From positions 186,001 through 250,000 of the forward strand of contig NZ_BAABJQ010000001.1 of the NCBI RefSeq assembly GCF_039543385.1: a DNA stretch of 64,000 nucleotides, read 5' to 3'. The stretch comes from Rugosimonospora acidiphila (GTDB taxonomy: Bacteria; Actinomycetota; Actinomycetes; Mycobacteriales; Micromonosporaceae). Of this stretch, positions 42,324 through 49,402 are shown in pieces. Under the pieces are notes generated by a model, which saw only the letters and a list, made by a program, of their open reading frames with translations, was not told the DNA's origin and searched no databases. Numbering within the stretch: the stretch's first letter is position 1; each line of letters begins with the position of its first letter. A program made the position numbers and the translations under genes.

Positions 42324-42698
42324 TTACAGGTAGGGCCGCGTGATCATTTCGATCCCGTGGCCGGCCGGGTCCATGAAGTAGACGCCCCGCCCGCCGTGCT
42401 CCGTGTTCGTCTGGCCGGGGCGCTTCATCTGCGGGTCGGCCCAGTGATCGAGACCCCGTTCCCGGATGCGCGCGTACGCCCTGTCGAACAGCTCGTCGTC
42501 GACCAGGAAGGCGTAGTGCTGCATCTGGATCTCGACCGGAGGCTCCGCGAACTGCAGCAGGACTCCCTGGTCGAGCAGGATGTTCGTGAACACCCCCCAG
42601 GAGGGCGCCGGTTCGAGTTCGAACAGCTCACGGAAGAACCGCGCCGATTCCTGCCGGTCTTTTGCGGCGATGATGGTGTGGTTGAACGTGACGGTAAT
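42324..42698 (-). CDS. VOC-family protein with apparent ATT start codon
   Basis: A single-domain glyoxalase-fold protein of 124 residues. Translating the minus strand from ATT (42698-42696) gives I-T-V-T-F-N-H-T-I-I-A-A-K-D, the first beta strand of the VOC fold, then SARFFRELFEL; AGGGAG stands 6 bases before the ATT. No ATG, GTG or TTG occurs in frame upstream as far as I read. The first ordinary start (GTG 42593) would delete the first 35 residues. Later blocks are EIQMQHYAFLV and GRGVYFMDPAGHGIEM. Substrate unknown. The ATT is either a genuine rare start or a sequence error. Confidence 0.72.
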   Translation of the reverse strand: MTVTFNHTIIAAKDRQESARFFRELFELEPAPSWGVFTNILLDQGVLLQFAEPPVEIQMQHYAFLVDDELFDRAYARIRERGLDHWADPQMKRPGQTNTEHGGRGVYFMDPAGHGIEMITRPYL

Positions 42699-43059
42699 GG
42701 TTCGCTCCCTTGCTATCCCGTGCGGCGGTAGTCGATTTCCTGCTTCGCGTGCGGCGACCGGGCGCGGCGCCCGGCGGCGCCCGCGGTCGCGCTCGAGGTC
42801 TCGACCTGGGGATGGCAGGGAACGGGAGGCGGCCCCCTCCCGTCCGAGTGGAGGTGAGGGGGTGGGGGTTCGCGGCCCCGAGGGGGCTCAGCCCTCTATC
42901 GGGTCACCGATCCGTGCGTGGCAGTGAGCCGTCCCGATAATCACCCCGCGAACATAGGCCGCGCCGCCGCCGGAATCAACGGGTGCGGGCCCGCCCCCAG
43001 GGCGCGGGTGCGGGCCCTCCGGACGCGGGTACCAGGGACGTCTGGCAGAGTGGGCCGAC
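42699..43059. other. Gene-free stretch between divergent VOC and menG genes
   Basis: No coding region or RNA gene recognised. It is very GC-rich with several short inverted repeats (for example CGGGAGG/CCTCCCG near 42829-42848) and must contain the promoters of both genes. A CAGAGT element (43046-43051) at near-leaderless spacing before menG is the only -10 candidate seen. Confidence 0.45.
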
Positions 43060-43797
43060 GTGAGTAGGGCTAGCCTGGACAAGCAGCCACACGAAGTGGC
43101 CGAGATGTTCGATGGTGTGGCCAAGCGGTACGACGTGACCAACACCATCCTGTCCTTCGGGCAGGACCGGCTGTGGCGGGCCGCCACCCGGCGAGCGCTG
43201 GACCTCAGCCCGGGCGAACTGGTCCTCGACCTGGCCGCCGGCACCGGCGTCTCCACCGAGGAACTCGCCCAGACCGGTGCGAACCCGATAGGGGTGGACA
43301 TCTCGCTGGGCATGCTGCGCTTCGGCCGGCAGAACCGGCAGGTGACGCTGCTCGCCGGCGACGCGTTGCGGCTGCCGTTCCGGGACGGTGCCTTCGACGC
43401 GGTCACGATCTCCTTCGGCCTGCGCAACATCCACGACACCCGCGCGGCGCTGGCCGAGATGGCGCGGGTCACCCGACCCGGCGGGCGGCTGGTGGTGTGC
43501 GAGTTCAGTCACCCCATAAGCGCGGCGTTCCGCACCGTGTACCTCGGTTACCTGATGCGGGCGCTGCCCGAGGTGGCGCGCCGGGTGTCCAGTAACCCGG
43601 AGGCGTACGTCTATCTGGCGGAGTCGATCCGAGCCTGGCCGGACCAGGAGCGGATGGCCGCGCGGATGAGTGAGGCCGGGTGGCAAAGGGTGGCCTGGCG
43701 GAACCTGTCGGGCGGCATCGTGGCGCTACACCGGGCTGTGCGGGCGGCCGACCTGCCCGCCACGGCGGAGGGCACTTATGAGTCTCTTACGAGTTAG
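43060..43797 (+). CDS. menG: Demethylmenaquinone methyltransferase
   Basis: SAM-dependent methyltransferase of the UbiE/MenG family (245 residues) for the last step of menaquinone synthesis. Motifs: MFDGVAKRYDVTN and LVLDLAAGTGVST (SAM site), ISFGLRNIHD, EFSHP, and the C-terminal GGIVALHRAVR. GTG 43060 follows the gene-free region. Its stop codon lies within a 30-bp near-palindrome, and a geranylgeranyl-reductase-type gene follows 105 bases later. Confidence 0.94.
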   Translation: MSRASLDKQPHEVAEMFDGVAKRYDVTNTILSFGQDRLWRAATRRALDLSPGELVLDLAAGTGVSTEELAQTGANPIGVDISLGMLRFGRQNRQVTLLAGDALRLPFRDGAFDAVTISFGLRNIHDTRAALAEMARVTRPGGRLVVCEFSHPISAAFRTVYLGYLMRALPEVARRVSSNPEAYVYLAESIRAWPDQERMAARMSEAGWQRVAWRNLSGGIVALHRAVRAADLPATAEGTYESLTS

Positions 43798-43815
43798 GTA
43801 CACCTAACCCGTAAG
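43786..43815. promoter_or_regulatory. 30-bp near-palindrome at the menG stop, core TTAGGT-AC-ACCTAA
   Basis: CTTACG and CGTAAG form the outer arms and TTAGGT/ACCTAA the inner ones, with one mismatch (position 7) and an AC centre. It overlaps the menG stop (43795-43797). It could be a terminator hairpin or an operator for the next gene. No U-tract follows. Confidence 0.55.
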
Positions 43816-43832
43816 GTTCCTGGGAGCGGTCT

Positions 43833-43838
43833 TAGACT
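43833..43838 (+). promoter_or_regulatory. Candidate -10 element for the flavoprotein/nuo region
   Basis: TAGACT (TANNNT) lies 17 bases upstream of the Rex-like site, so that site would cover the transcription start and first transcribed bases. No convincing -35 was found. Confidence 0.35.
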
Positions 43839-43854
43839 GCTCGCCGGAGCGTGC

Positions 43855-43872
43855 TTGTGAAGACTTTCACGA
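43855..43872 (+). promoter_or_regulatory. Rex-type redox operator (candidate)
   Basis: TTGTGAAGACTTTCACGA matches the Rex consensus TTGTGAA-N4-TTCACAA at all but one defined position. It is the core of a longer 28-base hairpin (43850-43877) in the leader of the flavoprotein gene and 1.46 kb upstream of nuoA. Rex represses respiratory genes until NADH rises, and nuo is a Rex target in Streptomyces. Confidence 0.65.
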
Positions 43873-43902
43873 GCACGACCGGTACCAGCAAGAAGCGAGG
43901 CG

Positions 43903-45216
43903 GTGAAAGTCGTGGTCCAGACTCGGGAGGCCGACGTCATCGTCGTTGGCGCCGGGCCCGGCGGTTCCGCCGCCGCATACCATCTGGCCCGTCATGGGCT
44001 GTCGGTCCTGTTGCTGGAGAAGAGCGAGTTTCCCCGGGAGAAGGTCTGCGGCGACGGCCTGACCCCCCGCGCGGTGAAGCAGCTGATCGACATGGGGGTG
44101 GATACCTCCGAAAAGGCCGGCTGGGTGCGCAACCGGGGCCTTCGCGTGATCGGCGGCGGCATCCGTCTGGAGCTCGACTGGCCTGATCTGGCCAGCTACC
44201 CGAACTACGGCCTGGTGCGGACCCGGTTCGATTTCGACCAGATGCTGGCCACCGCCGCGACCGGGGCCGGCGCGACGCTGCTGACCAGCCACAACGTCTC
44301 CGGGCCGGTGCTGGACGCGGCCGGCCGCGTGGTCGGCGTGACCGCGCAGGTCGGGCCGGGCAAGGAGCGGCAGGAGTTCCGGGCGCCGCTGGTGCTGGCG
44401 TGCGACGGAGTGTCCGCCCGGTTCGCGCTGGCGCTGGGCATGGCAAAGCGGGAGGACCGGCCCATCGGGGTGGCAGTCCGGCGTTACTACCGCTCGGCGG
44501 CCCGCCAGAGCGACGACTACCTGGAGTCCTGGCTGGAACTGCGCAGCCCGGCACCGGCGCAGCGCGGCGGTGGCCGGTCGCTGCGCGAGGATGAGCTGCT
44601 GCCCGGCTACGGCTGGATCTTCGGGATGGGCGACGGCCGGGTCAACGTGGGTCTCGGCGTGCTCAACAGCAGCTCCGCGTTCGGCAAGACCAATTACCGG
44701 ACGATGCTCACCGACTGGCTGTCCACCACGCCCGACGACTGGACCATGAATGATGAGTCCTACGCCGAGGGCCCGATCCAGGGCGCCGCGCTGCCGATGG
44801 GCTTCAACCGGGTGCCCCACTACACCCGGGGCGTGATGTTGATCGGCGACGCGGGCGGCATGGTCAATCCGTTCAACGGCGAGGGCATCGCCTACGCCAT
44901 GGAGTCGGGGACCTTGGCCGCGGAGATCGCGGTGCACGCGCTGGCCCGGCCCGCCGGCCCGGAACGTGAACGCGTCCTGCGGCACTACCCGATCGAGCTG
45001 AAGGCCAGGTACGGCGGGTATTACCGGCTCGGCGGCTGGTTCGTGAAGCTGATCGGTAACCCGCAGGTCATGAAGATCGCCACTCGGCACGGCATGCCTC
45101 ACCCGATGCTCATGAAGTTCGTGCTGAAGCTGCTGGCGAATCTCACGGATCCGCGGGGTGGCGACGCGATGGACCGGATCATCAACGGGCTCACGAGGAT
45201 GGCGCCGGCGGTATGA
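43903..45216 (+). CDS. Geranylgeranyl reductase family FAD-dependent enzyme, probable menaquinone side-chain reductase
   Basis: A 437-residue flavoprotein. The N-terminal dinucleotide fold is VIVVGAGPGGSAAAYHLARHG, read as VIVVGAGPGGSA plus AAYHLARHG; GGR-family motifs are KVCGDGLTPRAV, the FAD-contact GVMLIGDAGGMVNPFNGEG (19 residues) and a hydrophobic C-terminus. Relatives saturate isoprenoid double bonds; mycobacterial MenJ reduces menaquinone. Between menG and nuoA, reduction of the menaquinone tail, giving partially saturated MK-n(H2x), is the likely job, not archaeal lipid or chlorophyll synthesis. GTG 43903 has a weak GCGAGGCG ribosome site. Confidence 0.85.
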   Translation: MKVVVQTREADVIVVGAGPGGSAAAYHLARHGLSVLLLEKSEFPREKVCGDGLTPRAVKQLIDMGVDTSEKAGWVRNRGLRVIGGGIRLELDWPDLASYPNYGLVRTRFDFDQMLATAATGAGATLLTSHNVSGPVLDAAGRVVGVTAQVGPGKERQEFRAPLVLACDGVSARFALALGMAKREDRPIGVAVRRYYRSAARQSDDYLESWLELRSPAPAQRGGGRSLREDELLPGYGWIFGMGDGRVNVGLGVLNSSSAFGKTNYRTMLTDWLSTTPDDWTMNDESYAEGPIQGAALPMGFNRVPHYTRGVMLIGDAGGMVNPFNGEGIAYAMESGTLAAEIAVHALARPAGPERERVLRHYPIELKARYGGYYRLGGWFVKLIGNPQVMKIATRHGMPHPMLMKFVLKLLANLTDPRGGDAMDRIINGLTRMAPAV

Positions 45217-45331
45217 GCGGAATTATCGGATACGGGGTGCCGCGGATCACCCCAAATCGCAGGCCTTTTAGAGCTACTAATAAGTTACTTGCCAGCGGAA
45301 ATGGCCAAGGAAGGGCAAGGCGGGGCTGATC
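45217..45331 (+). promoter_or_regulatory. Leader region of the nuo operon
   Basis: An AT-richer patch (TTTTAGAGCTACTAATAAG, around 45267-45285) stands out upstream of nuoA and could carry its promoter. No Rex-type site is visible here, so redox control may act from the upstream site through readthrough. Confidence 0.35.
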
Positions 45332-45700
45332 ATGTCGCTCGCTCAGTGGGTACCGATCGTCGGTCTCGTGGTGCTCGGCGCCCTGTTCGCGTTGTTCTCC
45401 GTGGCGATCGCCCCGGTCGTCGGGCCGAAACGCGCGAACCGGGCAAAGCTGTCCGCGTACGAGTGCGGTATCGAGCCGACTCCGGAACCTGTCGGCAGTG
45501 GCCGGCGCTTTCCGGTCAAGTTCTACCTGACGGCGATGCTGTTCATCGTCTTCGACATCGAGATCATCTTCCTGTACCCGTGGGCGGTGTCCTTCAACGC
45601 GCTGGGCACCTTCGGGTTCGTGGAGATGGTGCTGTTCATCGCAACCGCGTTCGTCGCGTACGCCTTTGTCTGGCGGCGCGGCGGGCTTGACTGGGATTAA
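45332..45700 (+). CDS. nuoA: NADH-quinone oxidoreductase subunit A
   Basis: Small membrane subunit (122 residues, three helices) of complex I next to the quinone chamber. Hallmarks: YECGIEPTP loop with the Cys that moves during active/deactive transition in relatives, and FDIEIIFLYPWAV. First gene of nuoA-N; the operon order is canonical. Confidence 0.95.
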   Translation: MSLAQWVPIVGLVVLGALFALFSVAIAPVVGPKRANRAKLSAYECGIEPTPEPVGSGRRFPVKFYLTAMLFIVFDIEIIFLYPWAVSFNALGTFGFVEMVLFIATAFVAYAFVWRRGGLDWD

Positions 45701-45715
45701 GGCCTGGGATCCGGC

Positions 45716-46390
45716 ATGGGTATCGAAGAGAAACTGCCGAGTGGAATCCTGCTCACCTCGGTCGAGAAGCTGTCCAACTACGCGCGCAAGTCGTCGTTCT
45801 GGGGAGCAACGTTCGGCCTGGCCTGCTGCGCCATCGAGATGATGGCGGCCGGTGGCCCGCACTACGACCTCGGCCGGTGGGGCATGGAGGTGTTCCGCGC
45901 CTCGCCCCGTCAGGCCGACCTCATGATTGTCGCTGGCCGGGTGAGCCAGAAGATGGCGCCGGTGCTGCGCCAGATCTACGACCAGATGCCGGAGCCTCGC
46001 TCGGTGATCTCGATGGGCGTGTGTGCCTCGTCGGGCGGCATGTTCAACAACTACGCGATCGTGCAGGGCGTCGACCACGTGGTACCGGTCGACATGTACC
46101 TGCCCGGCTGCCCGCCGCGGCCGGAGATGCTGATCGACGCGATCCTCAAGCTCCGCGAGAAGATCCTCCACCAGCCGCTCGGCCCCAACGGCCGGAAGAT
46201 GCTTGCCGCTCGCCAGGCGAGTGGCAATGTTCCGGCCGTCGCACCGGGCGCCATGCCCTCCTCGTACCGGGAGAACAAGGCCCGGCGCGCGGAGTGGGAG
46301 CAGGCGGTCAAGGAGGGCCGCGAGGAGCAGCTGCGCATCGAGAACTGGATGAAGGCGCAGCACCACCTGACCGGAGGGACCTCCCGGTGA
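45716..46390 (+). CDS. nuoB: NADH-quinone oxidoreductase subunit B
   Basis: A 224-residue peripheral-arm subunit carrying cluster N2. Cluster cysteines appear in FGLACCAIEMM, SMGVCASSGG and YLPGCPPRPEM. The C-terminus carries an extra charged tail of about 50 residues beyond the usual core. Its stop overlaps the nuoC GTG by 4 bases. Confidence 0.96.
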   Translation: MGIEEKLPSGILLTSVEKLSNYARKSSFWGATFGLACCAIEMMAAGGPHYDLGRWGMEVFRASPRQADLMIVAGRVSQKMAPVLRQIYDQMPEPRSVISMGVCASSGGMFNNYAIVQGVDHVVPVDMYLPGCPPRPEMLIDAILKLREKILHQPLGPNGRKMLAARQASGNVPAVAPGAMPSSYRENKARRAEWEQAVKEGREEQLRIENWMKAQHHLTGGTSR

Positions 46391-47109
46391 GCAGCGACTC
46401 TGGCAACGTTCCGGTCTCCGCGAACCCGGTCGGCGCGCAGACCGGCGCCCCGGCCGAGTTCCCGCCGGCCAGCCCCGCCCAGCGAGGGCTGTTCGGCGTC
46501 CAAGGCACCGGCGACACCTCCGGCTTCGGTGGCCTGACCCGGCGCCGTCCGGCGATCGTGGACGCGCAGCGGCCGTACGGCGACTACTTCGACGACGTGT
46601 ACGACGCGCTGGTCGAGGCCCACCCGGGCTTCGCGGACGCGATCGAGCACGTGGTCGTGGACCGCGGCGAGCTGACCCTGCACATCCGTCCGCAGCGCAT
46701 CCTCGAGGTGTGCCGGACCATGCGCGACGATCCGTCGCTGCGCTTCGAGCTGTGCTCCTCGGTGTCCGGGGCGGACTACCTCGGCACCGACGAGCGCCGG
46801 CTGCACATCGTGTACCAGCTGACCTCGATGACCTACCGCCGCAAGGTCCGGTTGGAGGTCGCGGTCTCGGCCGAGCAGCCGCGGGTGCCCAGCGTCACGT
46901 CGGTGTACCCGACGGCCGACTGGCAGGAACGCGAGGCGTACGACATGTTCGGCGTCATCTTCGAGGGCCACCCCGGTCTGACCCGGATCCTGATGCCGGA
47001 CGACTGGGAGGGTTACCCGCAGCGCAAGGACTACCCGCTCGGCGGTGTCCCGGTGGAGTACAAGGGCGCCGAGATACCACCGCCAGACAAGCGGAGGAGC
47101 TACCAGTGA
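46387..47109 (+). CDS. nuoC: NADH-quinone oxidoreductase subunit C
   Basis: A 240-residue connecting subunit with the 30-kDa signature EREAYDMFGVIFEGHPGLTRI (read as EREAYDMFGV then FEGHP) and YPQRKDYPLGG. A Pro/Ala/Gly-rich N-terminal extension of about 60 residues precedes the conserved domain. Its TGA overlaps the GTG of the second 84-bp mini-ORF element. Confidence 0.95.
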   Translation: MSSDSGNVPVSANPVGAQTGAPAEFPPASPAQRGLFGVQGTGDTSGFGGLTRRRPAIVDAQRPYGDYFDDVYDALVEAHPGFADAIEHVVVDRGELTLHIRPQRILEVCRTMRDDPSLRFELCSSVSGADYLGTDERRLHIVYQLTSMTYRRKVRLEVAVSAEQPRVPSVTSVYPTADWQEREAYDMFGVIFEGHPGLTRILMPDDWEGYPQRKDYPLGGVPVEYKGAEIPPPDKRRSYQ

Positions 47110-47189
47110 GTGAGCGAAGCGAGCGAACCATGAACGCAGAGCTGCTCGTGCCTCAGGGCGCCGGCGAGCGCAGCGAGGCGGCGGCATGA
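47106..47189 (+). repeat. 84-bp mini-ORF repeat element, copy B (nuoC/nuoD joint)
   Basis: Same length, frame and placement as the copy at 11626-11709: GTG 47106 overlaps the nuoC stop and TGA 47187-47189 overlaps the nuoD ATG. The 27-codon product begins V-S-E-R-S-E-R-T and ends A-G-E-R-S-E-A-A-A; only the middle (codons 9-13 and 17-18) differs in amino acids. The AGCGAGGCGGCGG end may also be the ribosome site of the downstream gene. Confidence 0.8.
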
Positions 47190-48511
47190 GCACCGATTCG
47201 TACGCGAGCGCCCGAGAGACCACCGAGGGCCGAGTCTTCACCGTCACCGGTGGGGACTGGAGGGAGACTCTCGGCGGCGAGGACCCGATCCACGACGAAC
47301 GGATCGTGGTCAACCTCGGCCCGCAGCACCCGTCAACGCACGGCGTGCTCCGGCTCGTCCTCGAGTTGGAGGGCGAGACCGTCGTCGACGCCCGGGCGGT
47401 CATCGGGTACCTGCACACCGGGATCGAGAAGAACCTCGAGTTCCGTAACTGGGTGCAGGGCTCGACGTTCGTGACCCGGATGGACTACCTGGCTCCGATC
47501 TTCAACGAGACGGCGTACGCGCTGGCGGTGGAGAAGCTGCTGGGCATCGAGGATCAGATCACGCCCCGGGCGAACACGATCCGGGTGCTGATGATGGAGC
47601 TCAACCGGATCTCCTCGCACCTGGTGTGGTTGGCGACCACCGGTATGGAGCTCGGCGCGATCTCGATGATGCTGTACGGCTTCCGGGAGCGCGAGTACAT
47701 CCTGGACATCTTCGAGCTGGCCTCCGGTCTGCGGATGAACATGGCGTATGTGCGCCCGGGTGGTGTGGCGCAGGACCTGCCGGCGGAGGCGATCAAGAAG
47801 ATCCACGAGTTCTTGGCCTACCTGCCCAAGAAGCTCAAGGAGTACGAGGACCTGCTCACCGGCCAGATCATCTGGCAGGAGCGGACCAAGGGCGTCGCGG
47901 TGCTGGACGTGCCCGGGTGCCTGTCGCTCGGGGTGACCGGCCCGGTGCTGCGCTCGGCCGGGTTGCCGTGGGATCTGCGTAAGACGATGCCGTACTGCGG
48001 GTATGAGACCTACGAGTTCGATGTGCCGACGGCGACGACCGCCGATGTGTGGGGTCGGTATCAGGTGCGGTTGGCGGAGATCCGGGAGTCGTTGAAGATC
48101 GTCCAGCAGGCGATGGATCGGTTGGAGCCGGGGCCGGTGATGGTCCAGGACCGGAAGATCGCTTGGCCGGCGCAGTTGGCGATCGGCATGGACGGCATGG
48201 GTAACTCGCTGGAGCACGTCGCGAAGATCATGGGTCAGTCGATGGAGTCGCTGATTCACCACTTCAAGTTGGTGACTGAGGGTTTCCGGGTGCCGCCGGG
48301 GCAGGTGTATGTGCAGATCGAGTCGCCGCGTGGCGAGTTGGGGGTGCATGCGGTTTCGGACGGGGGTACTCGCCCGTACCGGGTGCACTACCGGGAGCCC
48401 AGCTTCGTCAACCTGCAGGCCATCCCCGCGATGGCCGAGGGTGCTTTGCTGGCCGACGTGATCGCCGGGGGAGCTTCGTTGGACCCGGTGATGGGTGGGT
48501 GTGACCGTTAA
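47186..48511 (+). CDS. nuoD: NADH-quinone oxidoreductase subunit D
   Basis: A 441-residue 49-kDa subunit forming the quinone site with NuoB. Core motifs: NLGPQHPSTHGVLRL, IGYLHTGIEKN, and the C-terminal RGELGVHAVSDGG. The block from about 47950 to 48370 uses noticeably more TTG, GGT, TAT and GAT codons than the flanks and the other nuo genes, an internal codon-use shift. The stop shares one base with the nuoE ATG. Confidence 0.95.
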   Translation: MSTDSYASARETTEGRVFTVTGGDWRETLGGEDPIHDERIVVNLGPQHPSTHGVLRLVLELEGETVVDARAVIGYLHTGIEKNLEFRNWVQGSTFVTRMDYLAPIFNETAYALAVEKLLGIEDQITPRANTIRVLMMELNRISSHLVWLATTGMELGAISMMLYGFREREYILDIFELASGLRMNMAYVRPGGVAQDLPAEAIKKIHEFLAYLPKKLKEYEDLLTGQIIWQERTKGVAVLDVPGCLSLGVTGPVLRSAGLPWDLRKTMPYCGYETYEFDVPTATTADVWGRYQVRLAEIRESLKIVQQAMDRLEPGPVMVQDRKIAWPAQLAIGMDGMGNSLEHVAKIMGQSMESLIHHFKLVTEGFRVPPGQVYVQIESPRGELGVHAVSDGGTRPYRVHYREPSFVNLQAIPAMAEGALLADVIAGGASLDPVMGGCDR

Positions 48512-49383
48512 TGGCCTTCAGTGAAGAGACCTACACGCGCGCGAAGGAAATCATCGCGCGGTACCCGGCGGGGCACGAGCGCTCCGCGCTGCTCCCGCTG
48601 CTGCACCTGGTGCAGTCCGAGCAGGGGTTCGTCTCGCCGGAGGGGGTGACCTTCTGCGCCGAGCAGCTGGGCATCACCCGGGCGCAGGTCGGGGCGGTCG
48701 CCACCTTCTACACCATGTACAAGCGCCGGCCGACCGGTGACTGGCTGGTCAGCGTCTGCACCAACACGATGTGCGGCGTGCTGGGCGGCAACCGGACGTT
48801 CGAGGCCCTCTCCGCGGAGCTGGGCGTCGGGCACGACGAGACGACCACGGACGGCACGATCACGCTGGAGCACGCCGAGTGCCTGGCCGCGTGCGACTAC
48901 GCGCCGGTGGTCACCGTCAACTACGAGTTCTTCGACAACATGCAGGCCGAGCAGGCCACGGAGCTGGTGCGCCAGCTGAAGGACGGGCAGCGCCCGGCCC
49001 CGACCCGAGGCTCCCGGCTGTGCACGCTCAAGGAGATGTCGATCCAGCTCGCCGGGTTCGACGAGGACCGCGACGGAGCCGTGGCCGAAGGCCCGGCCGC
49101 CGCGCCGACGCTGCGCGGCAACCAACTGGCCGAGCAGCACGGCATCACGGTCCCCGGGTTCGACCCGAACACGCCGATCCCGACCCAGGCCGACCGCGAG
49201 GCGGCCAAGGCCGCGGCCGAGGCCAAGGCGGCGGAAGAGAAGAAGACCCCTCCGGCGCCCGCCCCGTCGGCCGCGCCCGTGGTGACCTCCCCGGCCGAGG
49301 AAAAGGGTCTGTCGGCCAACAAGCCGGCCAGCGACGCCAAGCCGGCCGGCGACGTAACGCCGGGCCGCGAGGACCCGTCGTGA
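48511..49383 (+). CDS. nuoE: NADH-quinone oxidoreductase subunit E
   Basis: A 290-residue thioredoxin-like [2Fe-2S] subunit (cluster N1a). Ligand cysteines lie in SVCTNTMCGV and HAECLAACDYAP. The C-terminal 90 or so residues are an Ala/Pro/Lys-rich extension beyond the usual domain, as found in several actinobacteria. A GTG overlapping its stop opens an 8-codon reading frame that ends on the nuoF ATG. Confidence 0.94.
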   Translation: MAFSEETYTRAKEIIARYPAGHERSALLPLLHLVQSEQGFVSPEGVTFCAEQLGITRAQVGAVATFYTMYKRRPTGDWLVSVCTNTMCGVLGGNRTFEALSAELGVGHDETTTDGTITLEHAECLAACDYAPVVTVNYEFFDNMQAEQATELVRQLKDGQRPAPTRGSRLCTLKEMSIQLAGFDEDRDGAVAEGPAAAPTLRGNQLAEQHGITVPGFDPNTPIPTQADREAAKAAAEAKAAEEKKTPPAPAPSAAPVVTSPAEEKGLSANKPASDAKPAGDVTPGREDPS

Positions 49384-49402
49384 AGAACGAAGAGGTGAGA
49401 GG

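Noticed and set aside
43792..43808. IdeR/DmdR iron box at TTAGGT-AC-ACCTAA
   Set aside because: The half-sites match but are only 2 bases apart instead of 7, so a canonical iron box is not supported.
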